Notes: generated from the letters alone by a model not told the origin. A stretch of 5,428 nucleotides of DNA from CAYWKL01 sp964459095 (GCA_964459095.1 CAYWKL010000053.1:1-5428), one strand, 5' to 3'. Positions 1 to 5,271 are shown, counted from the stretch's first letter. Made by a program: numbers and translations.

Positions 1-339
1 TTACATTCTGTTGTTCTGCAAAAATTGAAAGAGTCTCTAAAAGGATTATTCGTAGAAGTTGAATATTTATTTCAACCAGCTTCATACGGATTAACAGAAA
101 AAAATGACCGCATTGTTCTAAGCTTAAGTAAAGTCTTAACAACTAAAGCTAACATTACTATATCAGCAGGATCAACAGATCAATGTTTTTTTACAGAGTT
201 AAATATTCCTGCTATAGTTTTTGGTCCAGGCGAAAAAGAATTAATGCACCAGACAAATGAGTTCTGTTACATTGGAAAAATAGAAAAAAGTATCAAAATC
301 TTTCAATTGCTAATTGCAGAATGGAGTACTATCCGATGA
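1..339 (+). CDS. M20-family metallopeptidase/deacylase, C-terminal part (5' end outside window)
   Basis: The frame is open from base 1 to the TGA at 337-339 (112 codons), so the gene begins upstream of the window; the TTG at 25 is internal. The visible part matches the C-terminal end of the catalytic domain in the M20 family (ArgE acetylornithine deacetylase, DapE, CPG2-type carboxypeptidases): a GSTDQCFF segment (compare the family's GTDARFF), then a strand and turn reading IPAIVFGPGE, then MHQTNEF, whose His (codon 247-249) corresponds to the late metal-ligand His of the family, then a helix ending the fold. These enzymes hydrolyse amide bonds of acylated amino acids or peptides using two metals in the cytoplasm. 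The substrate cannot be read from this fragment. ArgE-like activity would suit the ureohydrolase next door, but a general dipeptidase is equally possible. The stop overlaps the next start (ATGA, 336-339), which suggests one transcript. Confidence 0.85.
   Translation, partial: LHSVVLQKLKESLKGLFVEVEYLFQPASYGLTEKNDRIVLSLSKVLTTKANITISAGSTDQCFFTELNIPAIVFGPGEKELMHQTNEFCYIGKIEKSIKIFQLLIAEWSTIR
323..326 (+). promoter_or_regulatory. Shine-Dalgarno GGAG for the ureohydrolase start at 336
   Basis: GGAG lies nine bases before the ATG at 336 and inside the end of the upstream peptidase gene. The alternative in-frame ATG at 321 overlaps this site and has no purine-rich motif before it. The site therefore favours 336, whose ATG overlaps the peptidase TGA and would allow translational coupling. 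Confidence 0.55.
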
Positions 340-1340
340 AAATACCACATTTTTTTAAAGCTAAATCTAGGATTGGGTTAAAAAATAAGCCTATTCACCA
401 AACAGAGTTAAATTTAGGAGTAGAGGATGGTCCTGATGCTATTTTGACTCCTAAGTTTTTAAAAGACTTTAAACAATTTCAAATTTCAGAGTATATTTTT
501 CCAAAGCCAGAAGATATATTAAATGAGGATTTTGATATAGTTTTAGGAAAGCACTTAGAAGGTTTTAAAGATAAGATTAATCTTGAGATTCTTCGCGGAG
601 TTTACACTGAGTGTAACGAATGTGCTCAGAATGACAATAAAAATATAGATCCCCGCTTTCGCGAGGATGACAGAGAAAGAGGAATGGATGACAAAGCTAT
701 CCAAGTTGTAATAGGTGGGGATCACTCAGTAACGTTTTCTTCCTTACTTGCTACTTTAGAGAGAACAGATGATACACAAAATTTAGGATATATACAGTTT
801 GATTCACATGCAGATATGAATCTAGCTGAAGATAGTCCTACCCAAAATTTCCATGGAATGTATTTAAGGCCATTTTTAGATAGTTTTGATATTCCTGAGG
901 TGGCTAAGCTGATTAAGAAGAAACTAAGACCTAAGAATATGCTTTTCATTGGAAATTTGGATTTAGATCTTAAGGAAAGGAAGTTTTTTAAAGGCAAGCG
1001 AATTAAAAATATAGATAGAGACAAACTCAAAACTCAAATGTCAAAAGTCAAAAATGATTTTAAAAAATTTATAAATCAGTTTAAATACCTTCATATTAGT
1101 TTTGATATTGACGGTATGGATAAAAAAATAGCTCCTGCAACAGGAATCCCTGCAGAAAATGGTTTATTTAGAGAAGATGTTTTTCCATTTTTAGAAATTA
1201 TTTCTAAACATCCAAGTTTCTCATTCGATATTTGTGAGGTAAATCCTAGGAAGAAGGGAGCTAAAGGGACGACAAAACTTGCGCAAGATATTCTTACCAT
1301 TGTCTTAAAAAGTCATTCTCAACCTAACTTAAGAATCTAG
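336..1340 (+). CDS. Arginase-family ureohydrolase (arginase/agmatinase/formiminoglutamase-like)
   Basis: Manganese-dependent hydrolase of a guanidino group (arginine to ornithine plus urea, or a related substrate), expected in the cytoplasm. Counting from the ATG at 336 (334 aa), the binuclear metal site looks complete: GGDHS with H130, DSHAD with D156/H158/D160, SFDIDGMD with D257/D259, and the DICEVNP motif with E301. The ATGIP turn before the second-shell loop is present, and NFHGM near residue 172 resembles the arginase/RocF HG(M/Q)P segment more than agmatinase, so arginase is the better guess; I cannot settle the substrate. Residues about 93-114, just before the GGDHS strand, are an extra hydrophilic loop encoded by a palindromic repeat. 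The last nine residues (SHSQPNLRI) and the TAG stop come from a second repeat copy. A heptamer-periodic stretch lies at 1020-1054. An in-frame ATG at 321 would add five residues; I prefer 336 for its Shine-Dalgarno and ATGA overlap. Confidence 0.9.
   Translation: MKIPHFFKAKSRIGLKNKPIHQTELNLGVEDGPDAILTPKFLKDFKQFQISEYIFPKPEDILNEDFDIVLGKHLEGFKDKINLEILRGVYTECNECAQNDNKNIDPRFREDDRERGMDDKAIQVVIGGDHSVTFSSLLATLERTDDTQNLGYIQFDSHADMNLAEDSPTQNFHGMYLRPFLDSFDIPEVAKLIKKKLRPKNMLFIGNLDLDLKERKFFKGKRIKNIDRDKLKTQMSKVKNDFKKFINQFKYLHISFDIDGMDKKIAPATGIPAENGLFREDVFPFLEIISKHPSFSFDICEVNPRKKGAKGTTKLAQDILTIVLKSHSQPNLRI
629..692 (+). repeat. Palindromic element copy 1, in frame inside the ureohydrolase gene
   Basis: The core hairpin has arms ATCCCCGC (649-656) and GCGAGGAT (661-668) around a TTTC loop, with one C/A mismatch, and ends in GGATGAC. 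Bases 642-672 match 1334-1364 at 29 of 31 positions. GAATGAC at 629 and a second GGATGAC at 686 flank the core, at spacings (36 and 21) that are multiples of three. The encoded peptide includes NIDPRFREDDR and sits in a loop just before the first metal-binding motif. The outer limits of the element are approximate. Confidence 0.8.
1020..1054 (+). repeat. Heptamer-periodic array, TCAAAAN units, in the ureohydrolase gene
   Basis: TCAAA begins at 1027, 1034, 1041 and 1048, an exact 7-base period. A degenerate unit (GACAAAC) precedes them at 1020. The units are TCAAAAC, TCAAATG, TCAAAAG and TCAAAAA. It is translated as a Lys-rich helix (DKLKTQMSKVK) lying before the SFDIDGMD motif. AT-rich lysine codons could partly mimic this, but the translated frame has a 3-base rather than a 7-base rhythm. 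Confidence 0.55.
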
Positions 1341-1363
1341 ATCCTCGCTTTCGCGAGGATGAC
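1312..1363 (+). repeat. Palindromic element copy 2, spanning the ureohydrolase stop codon and the argS upstream region
   Basis: The element runs from GTCATTCTC to GGATGAC, so its ends are the inverted pair GTCAT/ATGAC. It holds two hairpins. The first pairs ATTCTCAA (1315-1322) with TTAAGAAT (1329-1336), one mismatch, around CCTAAC. The second pairs ATCCTCGC (1341-1348) with GCGAGGAT (1353-1360), perfect, around TTTC. The ureohydrolase reads through the first hairpin and stops at the TAG at 1338-1340 between the two. No T-run follows the second hairpin, so a classical intrinsic terminator is not supported. Confidence 0.8.
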
Positions 1364-1371
1364 ACTTTATA

Positions 1372-1380
1372 TGCTATGAT
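1372..1380 (+). promoter_or_regulatory. Extended -10 promoter of argS (leaderless start)
   Basis: TGC followed by TATGAT (1375-1380) is an extended -10 box. Its last base is 7 bases before the ATG at 1387, so transcription would begin at the start codon itself. No recognisable -35 hexamer lies 16-18 bases upstream; that space is occupied by the 3' hairpin of the palindromic element. No Shine-Dalgarno is visible before the ATG. Confidence 0.55.
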
Positions 1381-1386
1381 AAAAAT

Positions 1387-3162
1387 ATGCTAAAACAAAA
1401 AATTCTAGAAGATTTAAAAAAGGCGATTAAAAATTTGGGGTTTGAAAGTAGTGATATAGTTTTATCTATTCCAGAAAATAGTGTTTTTGGGGACTATACA
1501 ACGAATGTGGCTTTTCAGCTATCTAAACAAAGAGAAGGTAAAAGCTATCAGAATCCTAAAGAGATTGCCAATGAAATTTTAGGAAAACTAGGGCATCCTC
1601 ATTATTTGGAAAGGGTAGAAATTGCTGGCGCAGGATTTATAAATTTTTATATAAAAGATAAAGAATTAATTAAGACTCTTCACTCCTTACTCATAACTCA
1701 TCACTCACAAGGTATTAAATACCTTGTGGAATATGGACATGTTAACCCTTTAAAGGAAATCCACATTGGGCATTTAAGGACTTTTATCTTAGGGGAGTCT
1801 TTAGCAAGAATCCTGGAATACACCGGCAATAAAGTCTTTAGGGCAAACTATCAAGGAGATATTGGACTTCATATTGCTAAAGCTATTTGGGGAATTAAAA
1901 AAATAGGACTACCAAAAACTAATCTAGATCTAGCACAAAAAGCGCAGTTTTTAGGGAAAGCTTATGCAGAGGGAAATAAAGCTTATGAAGCTGATTCTAA
2001 TTTTAAAAAAGAGATTGAAGAAATAAATATAAAGCTTTACGCGAGTGATCCAGAATATAAAGAAATTTATACGTTAGCTAGGGATTGGAGTTTAAGCTAT
2101 TTTGAACCTAGATATGAACTTTTAGGAATTAAATATGATAGGTGTTTTTTTGAAAGTGAAGTTTTTGAGATAGGAAAACAAATTGTTTTAAGTAATGTAG
2201 GCTCAGTTTTTCAGGAAAGTGAAGGTGCAATTATTTTTCAAGGGGAAAAATACGGACTTCACAATAGAGTTTTTTTAACTTCTAAAGGAAACCCCACTTA
2301 TGAAGCTAAAGAGGTTGGCCTAGCAAAAGAGGAATATGAAGCTTTTAATTATGATAAGGCAATTCATGTTGTTGGAGATGAACAAAAAGGGTATTTTCAA
2401 GTTGTATTCAAAGCTCTAGAGATGCTCTTTAGCCATCTTAAAGACAAAAAGCACCATTTATCTTATGGAATGGTTGATATAAAAGAAGGGAAAATGTCTA
2501 GTAGAACTGGTGAGGTTATTACTATTGATGATGTCTTTGATATGGTTTCAAAAAAGGTGAGAGAGATAATGGTGGAAAATAAGCAAAGCTTGCGTTTTGC
2601 TAACGCAAAACTTAAAAAGGGGAAGGTATATGAGGATGTTGTTAAAAAAGTTAGTCTGGGAGCAATTAAATTTACTTATCTTAAATTTTCTCCACAAACA
2701 AATGTGATTTTTGACTTAGAAAAATCTGTTTCTTTTCAAGGAGATAGCGGGCCATATCTGCAGTATACTTTTGCCAGGACTCAGTCAATTCTAAGAAAGG
2801 TAAAAGCTCTAGGTCATTCCCGACCCGCTTCGCCAGAGCTTCAGCGAGGCGAGTCTAATCGGGAATCAATGGATCCTCCAATCAAGTTGGAGGATGACAG
2901 GTTAGAGGAGGAAGAAAGAGAGCTGCTCAGATTATTTCAGTATTTTGAGGAAATAATAGAGGCATCGGCGAAAGAGCTAAAAACTAATATTTTAACAGAT
3001 TACTTAATAAATCTGGCTAAAGCATTTAACCTTTTTTACCAAAAATATCCAGTATTAAAGTCAAAAAAAGAACAGTTTAGGTTAATATTGGTTGGCAAAA
3101 CTGGGGAAATTTTAAAAGCAGGATTATATCTTTTAGGAATAGAGGCTCCTGAGAAAATGTAG
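1387..3162 (+). CDS. argS: Arginyl-tRNA synthetase (class I)
   Basis: Charges tRNA-Arg with arginine using ATP in the cytoplasm. The 591 residues show the family order: an N-terminal ArgS-specific domain (about 1-95, ending in the typical VEIAGAGFINFYI), the Rossmann catalytic core with VEYGHVNPLKEIHIGHLR (HIGH at 126-129) and YQGDIGLH, the second ATP-binding signature KMSSR at 369-373, then the DALR anticodon-binding domain starting near SGPYLQYTFARTQSI and ending with LYLLGIEAPEKM, the standard ArgS C-terminus. Two repeat-derived stretches interrupt normal sequence: residues about 96-114 (7-base repeats plus a 23-base palindrome) between the N-terminal domain and the catalytic core, and G476-D504 within the DALR domain. 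Both keep the frame, and all catalytic motifs are intact, so the enzyme should be functional. The start is set by the extended -10 box, which gives a leaderless message; there is no Shine-Dalgarno. Confidence 0.97.
   Translation: MLKQKILEDLKKAIKNLGFESSDIVLSIPENSVFGDYTTNVAFQLSKQREGKSYQNPKEIANEILGKLGHPHYLERVEIAGAGFINFYIKDKELIKTLHSLLITHHSQGIKYLVEYGHVNPLKEIHIGHLRTFILGESLARILEYTGNKVFRANYQGDIGLHIAKAIWGIKKIGLPKTNLDLAQKAQFLGKAYAEGNKAYEADSNFKKEIEEINIKLYASDPEYKEIYTLARDWSLSYFEPRYELLGIKYDRCFFESEVFEIGKQIVLSNVGSVFQESEGAIIFQGEKYGLHNRVFLTSKGNPTYEAKEVGLAKEEYEAFNYDKAIHVVGDEQKGYFQVVFKALEMLFSHLKDKKHHLSYGMVDIKEGKMSSRTGEVITIDDVFDMVSKKVREIMVENKQSLRFANAKLKKGKVYEDVVKKVSLGAIKFTYLKFSPQTNVIFDLEKSVSFQGDSGPYLQYTFARTQSILRKVKALGHSRPASPELQRGESNRESMDPPIKLEDDRLEEEERELLRLFQYFEEIIEASAKELKTNILTDYLINLAKAFNLFYQKYPVLKSKKEQFRLILVGKTGEILKAGLYLLGIEAPEKM
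1673..1707 (+). repeat. Heptamer-periodic array, NNACTCN units, in argS
   Basis: ACTC occurs at 1675, 1682, 1689, 1696 and 1703, an exact 7-base period over five units. The last four read TCACTCC, TTACTCA, TAACTCA and TCACTCA. The array encodes TLHSLLITHHS in the linker between the ArgS N-terminal domain and the catalytic core, and it overlaps the next palindrome by two bases. Confidence 0.7.
1706..1728 (+). repeat. Perfect 23-base palindrome in argS
   Basis: CACAAGGTATT (1706-1716) and AATACCTTGTG (1718-1728) are perfect inverted repeats around a single central A at 1717. It follows directly on the 7-base array, at the start of the ArgS catalytic core, and is translated as QGIKYLV. Confidence 0.85.
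2586..2613 (+). repeat. Inverted repeat in argS between the KMSSR motif and the DALR domain
   Basis: TTGCGTT (2590-2596) pairs perfectly with AACGCAA (2602-2608) around TTGCT. AAG and CTT outside extend it after a small internal loop. It encodes SLRFANAKL. It does not share the GATCC/GATGAC core of the other elements, so it may be a separate element or chance. Confidence 0.4.
2813..2898 (+). repeat. Palindromic element copy 3, 86-base composite, in frame inside the argS DALR domain
   Basis: It starts GTCATTCCCGA and ends GGAGGATGAC, so it has the same GTCAT/ATGAC ends as copy 2. The outer left stem pairs ATTCCCGA (2816-2823) with TCGGGAAT (2858-2865). Nested inside, GACCCGCTTCGC (2822-2833) pairs with GCGAGGCGAGTC (2844-2855) with one mismatch and one G-T pair. 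The right hairpin pairs ATCCTCCAA (2873-2881) with TTGGAGGAT (2887-2895) around TCAAG. It supplies ArgS residues G476-D504, a hydrophilic stretch between the first DALR helix and EEERELLRLFQ. Confidence 0.88.
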
Positions 3163-3166
3163 CGGC

Positions 3167-3195
3167 TTGACAAATAAGTATTATAGGGTTATCAT
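3167..3195 (+). promoter_or_regulatory. Promoter TTGACA-N17-TATCAT of the 117-aa gene (leaderless)
   Basis: A consensus -35 TTGACA (3167-3172) begins four bases after the argS stop codon. A 17-base spacer and TATCAT (3190-3195) follow. The -10 box ends 7 bases before the ATG at 3202, which places the transcription start on the start codon; no Shine-Dalgarno is present. Confidence 0.8.
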
Positions 3196-3201
3196 TCGGA
3201 T

Positions 3202-3555
3202 ATGATTGAAGGAAGTCCAAATAGACAGAGACGAACTTTGCCTGATGGCTCACTTGATTTAAGGCCAAGAACCAATATCAGACTAGGCACTTTCGATGCG
3301 ATAAGAGTTCTTATGGAAGGTCTTGAAGCTCGTGATTATCAAGGTCAGTTATTAAGCGGGAATGAATTAGCAGATCTTTTAGGAACTCCAAGAGATCCTA
3401 ACGGGTTGCCCAATACAACTGCATTTGTAAATGACTGTATGTCAGTAGATGAATTCGATTCTGTTAGAGTTTTACCTCGAGACCAGCGTATCCAAGCAAT
3501 GGCCACAGCTTTCAACGCTCTTGGTATACTATTTCCTCATTGGCCAACTAGATAA
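3202..3555 (+). CDS. Unrecognised 117-residue protein
   Basis: I do not recognise this family. The protein is soluble-looking, with no signal peptide or membrane segment. The N-terminus is basic and polar (NRQRR, DLRPR), followed by a helical middle (FDAIRVLMEGLEARD), a stretch LSGNELADLLGTPRD that has the rhythm of a helix-turn-helix helix pair, and a helical C-terminal part (QRIQAMATAFNALGIL). A DNA-binding role is only a weak guess. The gene has its own consensus promoter and a start at the predicted transcription start, so it is very probably real and expressed. Hand-counted G+C over 3241-3540 is 42% (125 of 300), against roughly 25-37% in three sampled lines of its neighbours, so it may have a different history or composition constraint. 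Confidence 0.75.
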   Translation: MIEGSPNRQRRTLPDGSLDLRPRTNIRLGTFDAIRVLMEGLEARDYQGQLLSGNELADLLGTPRDPNGLPNTTAFVNDCMSVDEFDSVRVLPRDQRIQAMATAFNALGILFPHWPTR

Positions 3556-3565
3556 ATCTCCCTAT

Positions 3566-3596
3566 TTGACATTTTAAGATTAAGATTTGAGATAAT
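3566..3596 (+). promoter_or_regulatory. Promoter TTGACA-N19-GATAAT of the metallophosphoesterase gene (leaderless)
   Basis: TTGACA (3566-3571) and GATAAT (3591-3596) are separated by 19 bases, longer than the usual 17, which may weaken the promoter. The -10 box ends 7 bases before the ATG at 3603, the same distance as for argS and the gene at 3202. No convincing Shine-Dalgarno is visible. Confidence 0.65.
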
Positions 3597-3602
3597 GAAA
3601 GT

Positions 3603-4643
3603 ATGTTTGGAATGTACTCTGGAAGAAGAGGCAGAAGACCTTTTAACTTTCTTTTTACCATTTTTAGACTTATTATTTCTCTTTTCATAATGGCTTTGCT
3701 TTTAGTTGCAGTTTATTCTGCATATAAAAGTTTTTCTGGTATTGACCCCTTAAAATCTGATCCTAAATCTATTCTTTCTCAAGCACTTTCACAAGATCAG
3801 CTATTAGGGATAGTTGAGGGATTGTTCTCTGCTGATCCAACTCAGGGAATAGAAAAAGCTAAGGAAATAGTTGGAACAACCAACCTGTCTACTGTATCAG
3901 AACCCTCTATAAATACATCAAACGCGCCTGTAGATTTTAAATTTGCAATTATTGGGGATACCCATGAAGACTGGTCTAACTTTGAAAAAGCTATTGCAGA
4001 GGCAAAAGAGCAAGGAGCGCAGTTTATTATTAGTCCTGGGGATTTTAGCGATGTTGGGACTTTGGATGAACTTAAAAAAGCCAAAGAAGTTTTAGATAAA
4101 GGAGGCATTCCATATTATATTACTGCAGGTGACCATGATCTTTGGGACTCAAGAGATAAAGGAGAGATACCTTCAAAAAATTTTACAGAAGTTTTTGGAA
4201 CACCTTATCAATCTTTTGCAAATAAAGATGTCAGAATAGTAATTTTCTATAATGCAGACAATTATACTGGTGTGGATGGTGTACAGATGCAGTGGTTAAG
4301 AGCTGAATTGGATAGGATAAACCAAAACCGCCCAAAGTTTTTATTTGTTTTAACAGGAATACCTTTATTTCATCCCTCATCTGACCATGTTATGGGGAAA
4401 ACTACTCCAGGCTTAAAATCTCAGGCTAAGGAGCTTATTAATCTGTTTAAGGATAAAAAAGTAACAGAAGTTTTTGCAGGAGATACACATTATTTTACCC
4501 GATATGAAGAGCCGCAATCACATTTACCCATGACTACATCAGGTGCAGTTAGTAGAGAGAGGAATGCTCAGAAACCAAGATATGTAATTATTGAAGTTTT
4601 AACTGATGGAAGCTACAATGTGCAGGATGTGGAGATCAAGTAA
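3603..4643 (+). CDS. Membrane-anchored calcineurin-like metallophosphoesterase
   Basis: 346 aa. An Arg-rich N-terminus (GRRGRRPF, 7-14) precedes one hydrophobic segment at about 14-40, which by the positive-inside rule suggests a signal anchor with the rest of the protein outside the membrane. A linker (about 41-110) leads to a calcineurin-like phosphoesterase domain: GDTH with D119/H121, GDFSD with D147, GDHD at 176-179, a late His in IPLFHP (H257), and GDTH at 293-296. These are the usual two-metal motifs, but two positions differ from consensus: GDHD where GNH(D/E) is usual, and GDTH where GHxH is usual. Both changes put Asp in place of a neutral ligand. The domain is otherwise complete, so I infer an active phosphomonoesterase or phosphodiesterase of unknown substrate acting at the cell surface. 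The gene has its own promoter. Confidence 0.88.
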   Translation: MFGMYSGRRGRRPFNFLFTIFRLIISLFIMALLLVAVYSAYKSFSGIDPLKSDPKSILSQALSQDQLLGIVEGLFSADPTQGIEKAKEIVGTTNLSTVSEPSINTSNAPVDFKFAIIGDTHEDWSNFEKAIAEAKEQGAQFIISPGDFSDVGTLDELKKAKEVLDKGGIPYYITAGDHDLWDSRDKGEIPSKNFTEVFGTPYQSFANKDVRIVIFYNADNYTGVDGVQMQWLRAELDRINQNRPKFLFVLTGIPLFHPSSDHVMGKTTPGLKSQAKELINLFKDKKVTEVFAGDTHYFTRYEEPQSHLPMTTSGAVSRERNAQKPRYVIIEVLTDGSYNVQDVEIK

Positions 4644-4750
4644 TTTGCAATTTAAAATTTACAATTTTCAATCAAATCTAAATGTCACAATGTTTTAAAC
4701 ATTAAATAATTAAAAATTCAATGAAAATTAATATTTGAAAATTAAAAATT
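4642..4750 (+). repeat. AT-rich 109-base symmetric palindrome with 7-base periodic arms
   Basis: The centre is AATGTTT-T-AAACATT (4689-4703, centre 4696), and the arms are symmetric about it to both ends. AATTTTC at 4663-4669 mirrors GAAAATT at 4723-4729 exactly, and about 22 of the outer 31 positions pair. AATTT recurs at 4642, 4649, 4656 and 4663; in the right arm AAATT occurs at 4725, 4739 and 4746, on the same 7-base grid. It fills nearly all the space between the phosphoesterase stop and the ndk start. It could act as a transcript end or processing signal in either direction, but there is no GC-rich stem plus T-run. Confidence 0.8.
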
Positions 4751-4755
4751 AGGTT

Positions 4756-5271
4756 ATGTTAGAAAAAACACTTGTCCTTATAAAACCTGACGGAGTTAAG
4801 CGTAATTTAGTAGGAGAAATTATAAAGCGTTTTGAAGACCGCGGGCTAAAGGTAAAAGGTATGGAGTATCTAGTAGCTGATGAGGGCACAGTTTCTGAGC
4901 ACTATCAGCTAAATAATAGAGACTATATTATCCATTTAGGTCATGTTGATACAACTGGTTGGACTAAAGAGCAATTAGAAGAAAAATATAATAAATCATA
5001 TAAAATAGTAGAGGATTTGCAAAAATTTTTAATCTCAGGTCCAATTGTGAAGATTTTATTAGAAGGAGATAATGCGATAGCTTTGGTGCGTGAGATAGTA
5101 GGGGAAACAGATCCCTCTCAGTCTCCAAAAGGCACAATAAGAGGGGATTTAGGGAAAGATTCTTTTGAAAAATCAAACAAAGAAGGAAGAGCAGTCTATA
5201 ACTTAGTCCATGCCTCAGGTACTCCCGAGGAAGCAGAAAGAGAAGTAAAACTTTGGTTTCCTATTCTTTGA
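4756..5271 (+). CDS. ndk: Nucleoside diphosphate kinase, long form
   Basis: Transfers the gamma-phosphate from ATP to other (d)NDPs through a phosphohistidine, balancing nucleotide pools in the cytoplasm. The 171 residues contain the N-terminal LVLIKPDGVKRNLVGEII with K10, the SGPIVKILLEG strand and turn (94-104), ETDPSQSPKGTIRGD with T118 and R129, and the active-site NLVHASGTPEEAEREVKLWF with N149 and catalytic H152. Usual bacterial enzymes are about 130-150 residues. The excess lies at about 53-88 (NRDYIIHLGHVDTTGWTKEQ and following), the place where archaeal-type and some other long NDKs also carry an insert. No clear Shine-Dalgarno: AGG at 4751-4753 is too close to the ATG. The gene starts five bases after the AT-rich palindrome, so its promoter would lie inside that repeat, or it is read through from the phosphoesterase gene. 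Confidence 0.96.
   Translation: MLEKTLVLIKPDGVKRNLVGEIIKRFEDRGLKVKGMEYLVADEGTVSEHYQLNNRDYIIHLGHVDTTGWTKEQLEEKYNKSYKIVEDLQKFLISGPIVKILLEGDNAIALVREIVGETDPSQSPKGTIRGDLGKDSFEKSNKEGRAVYNLVHASGTPEEAEREVKLWFPIL

Noticed and set aside
321..335. Upstream ATG at 321 as the ureohydrolase start
   Set aside because: It has no Shine-Dalgarno and a 19-base overlap with the previous gene, whereas the ATG at 336 has GGAG at nine bases and an ATGA overlap. It cannot be excluded.
722..1030. Antisense open frame inside the ureohydrolase (102 codons)
   Set aside because: It lies opposite strongly conserved ureohydrolase motifs, has no promoter or Shine-Dalgarno that I can see, and its product resembles no family; it is a shadow.
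1091..1300. Antisense open frame over the ureohydrolase C-terminal part
   Set aside because: It is the complement of the SFDIDGMD and EVNP region with no independent support.
1341..1370. Intrinsic terminator after the ureohydrolase
   Set aside because: The hairpin is good but no T-run follows, and the same hairpin occurs inside a coding region as part of a repeat family.
3077..3268. Antisense open frame across the argS 3' end and the next promoter
   Set aside because: It covers conserved ArgS C-terminal codons and a good + strand promoter, so it is unlikely to be coding.
3842..4108. Antisense open frame within the phosphoesterase
   Set aside because: It runs opposite the conserved GDTH and GDFSD motifs and has no start signals of its own.
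4735..4749. TTGAAA plus TAAAAA as an ndk promoter
   Set aside because: The two hexamers are nearly adjacent, far short of a 17-base spacer, and such matches are expected by chance in this AT-rich palindrome.
4964..5176. Antisense open frame within ndk
   Set aside because: It is opposite conserved ndk sequence, and its hydrophobic look comes from the complement of AT-rich codons.
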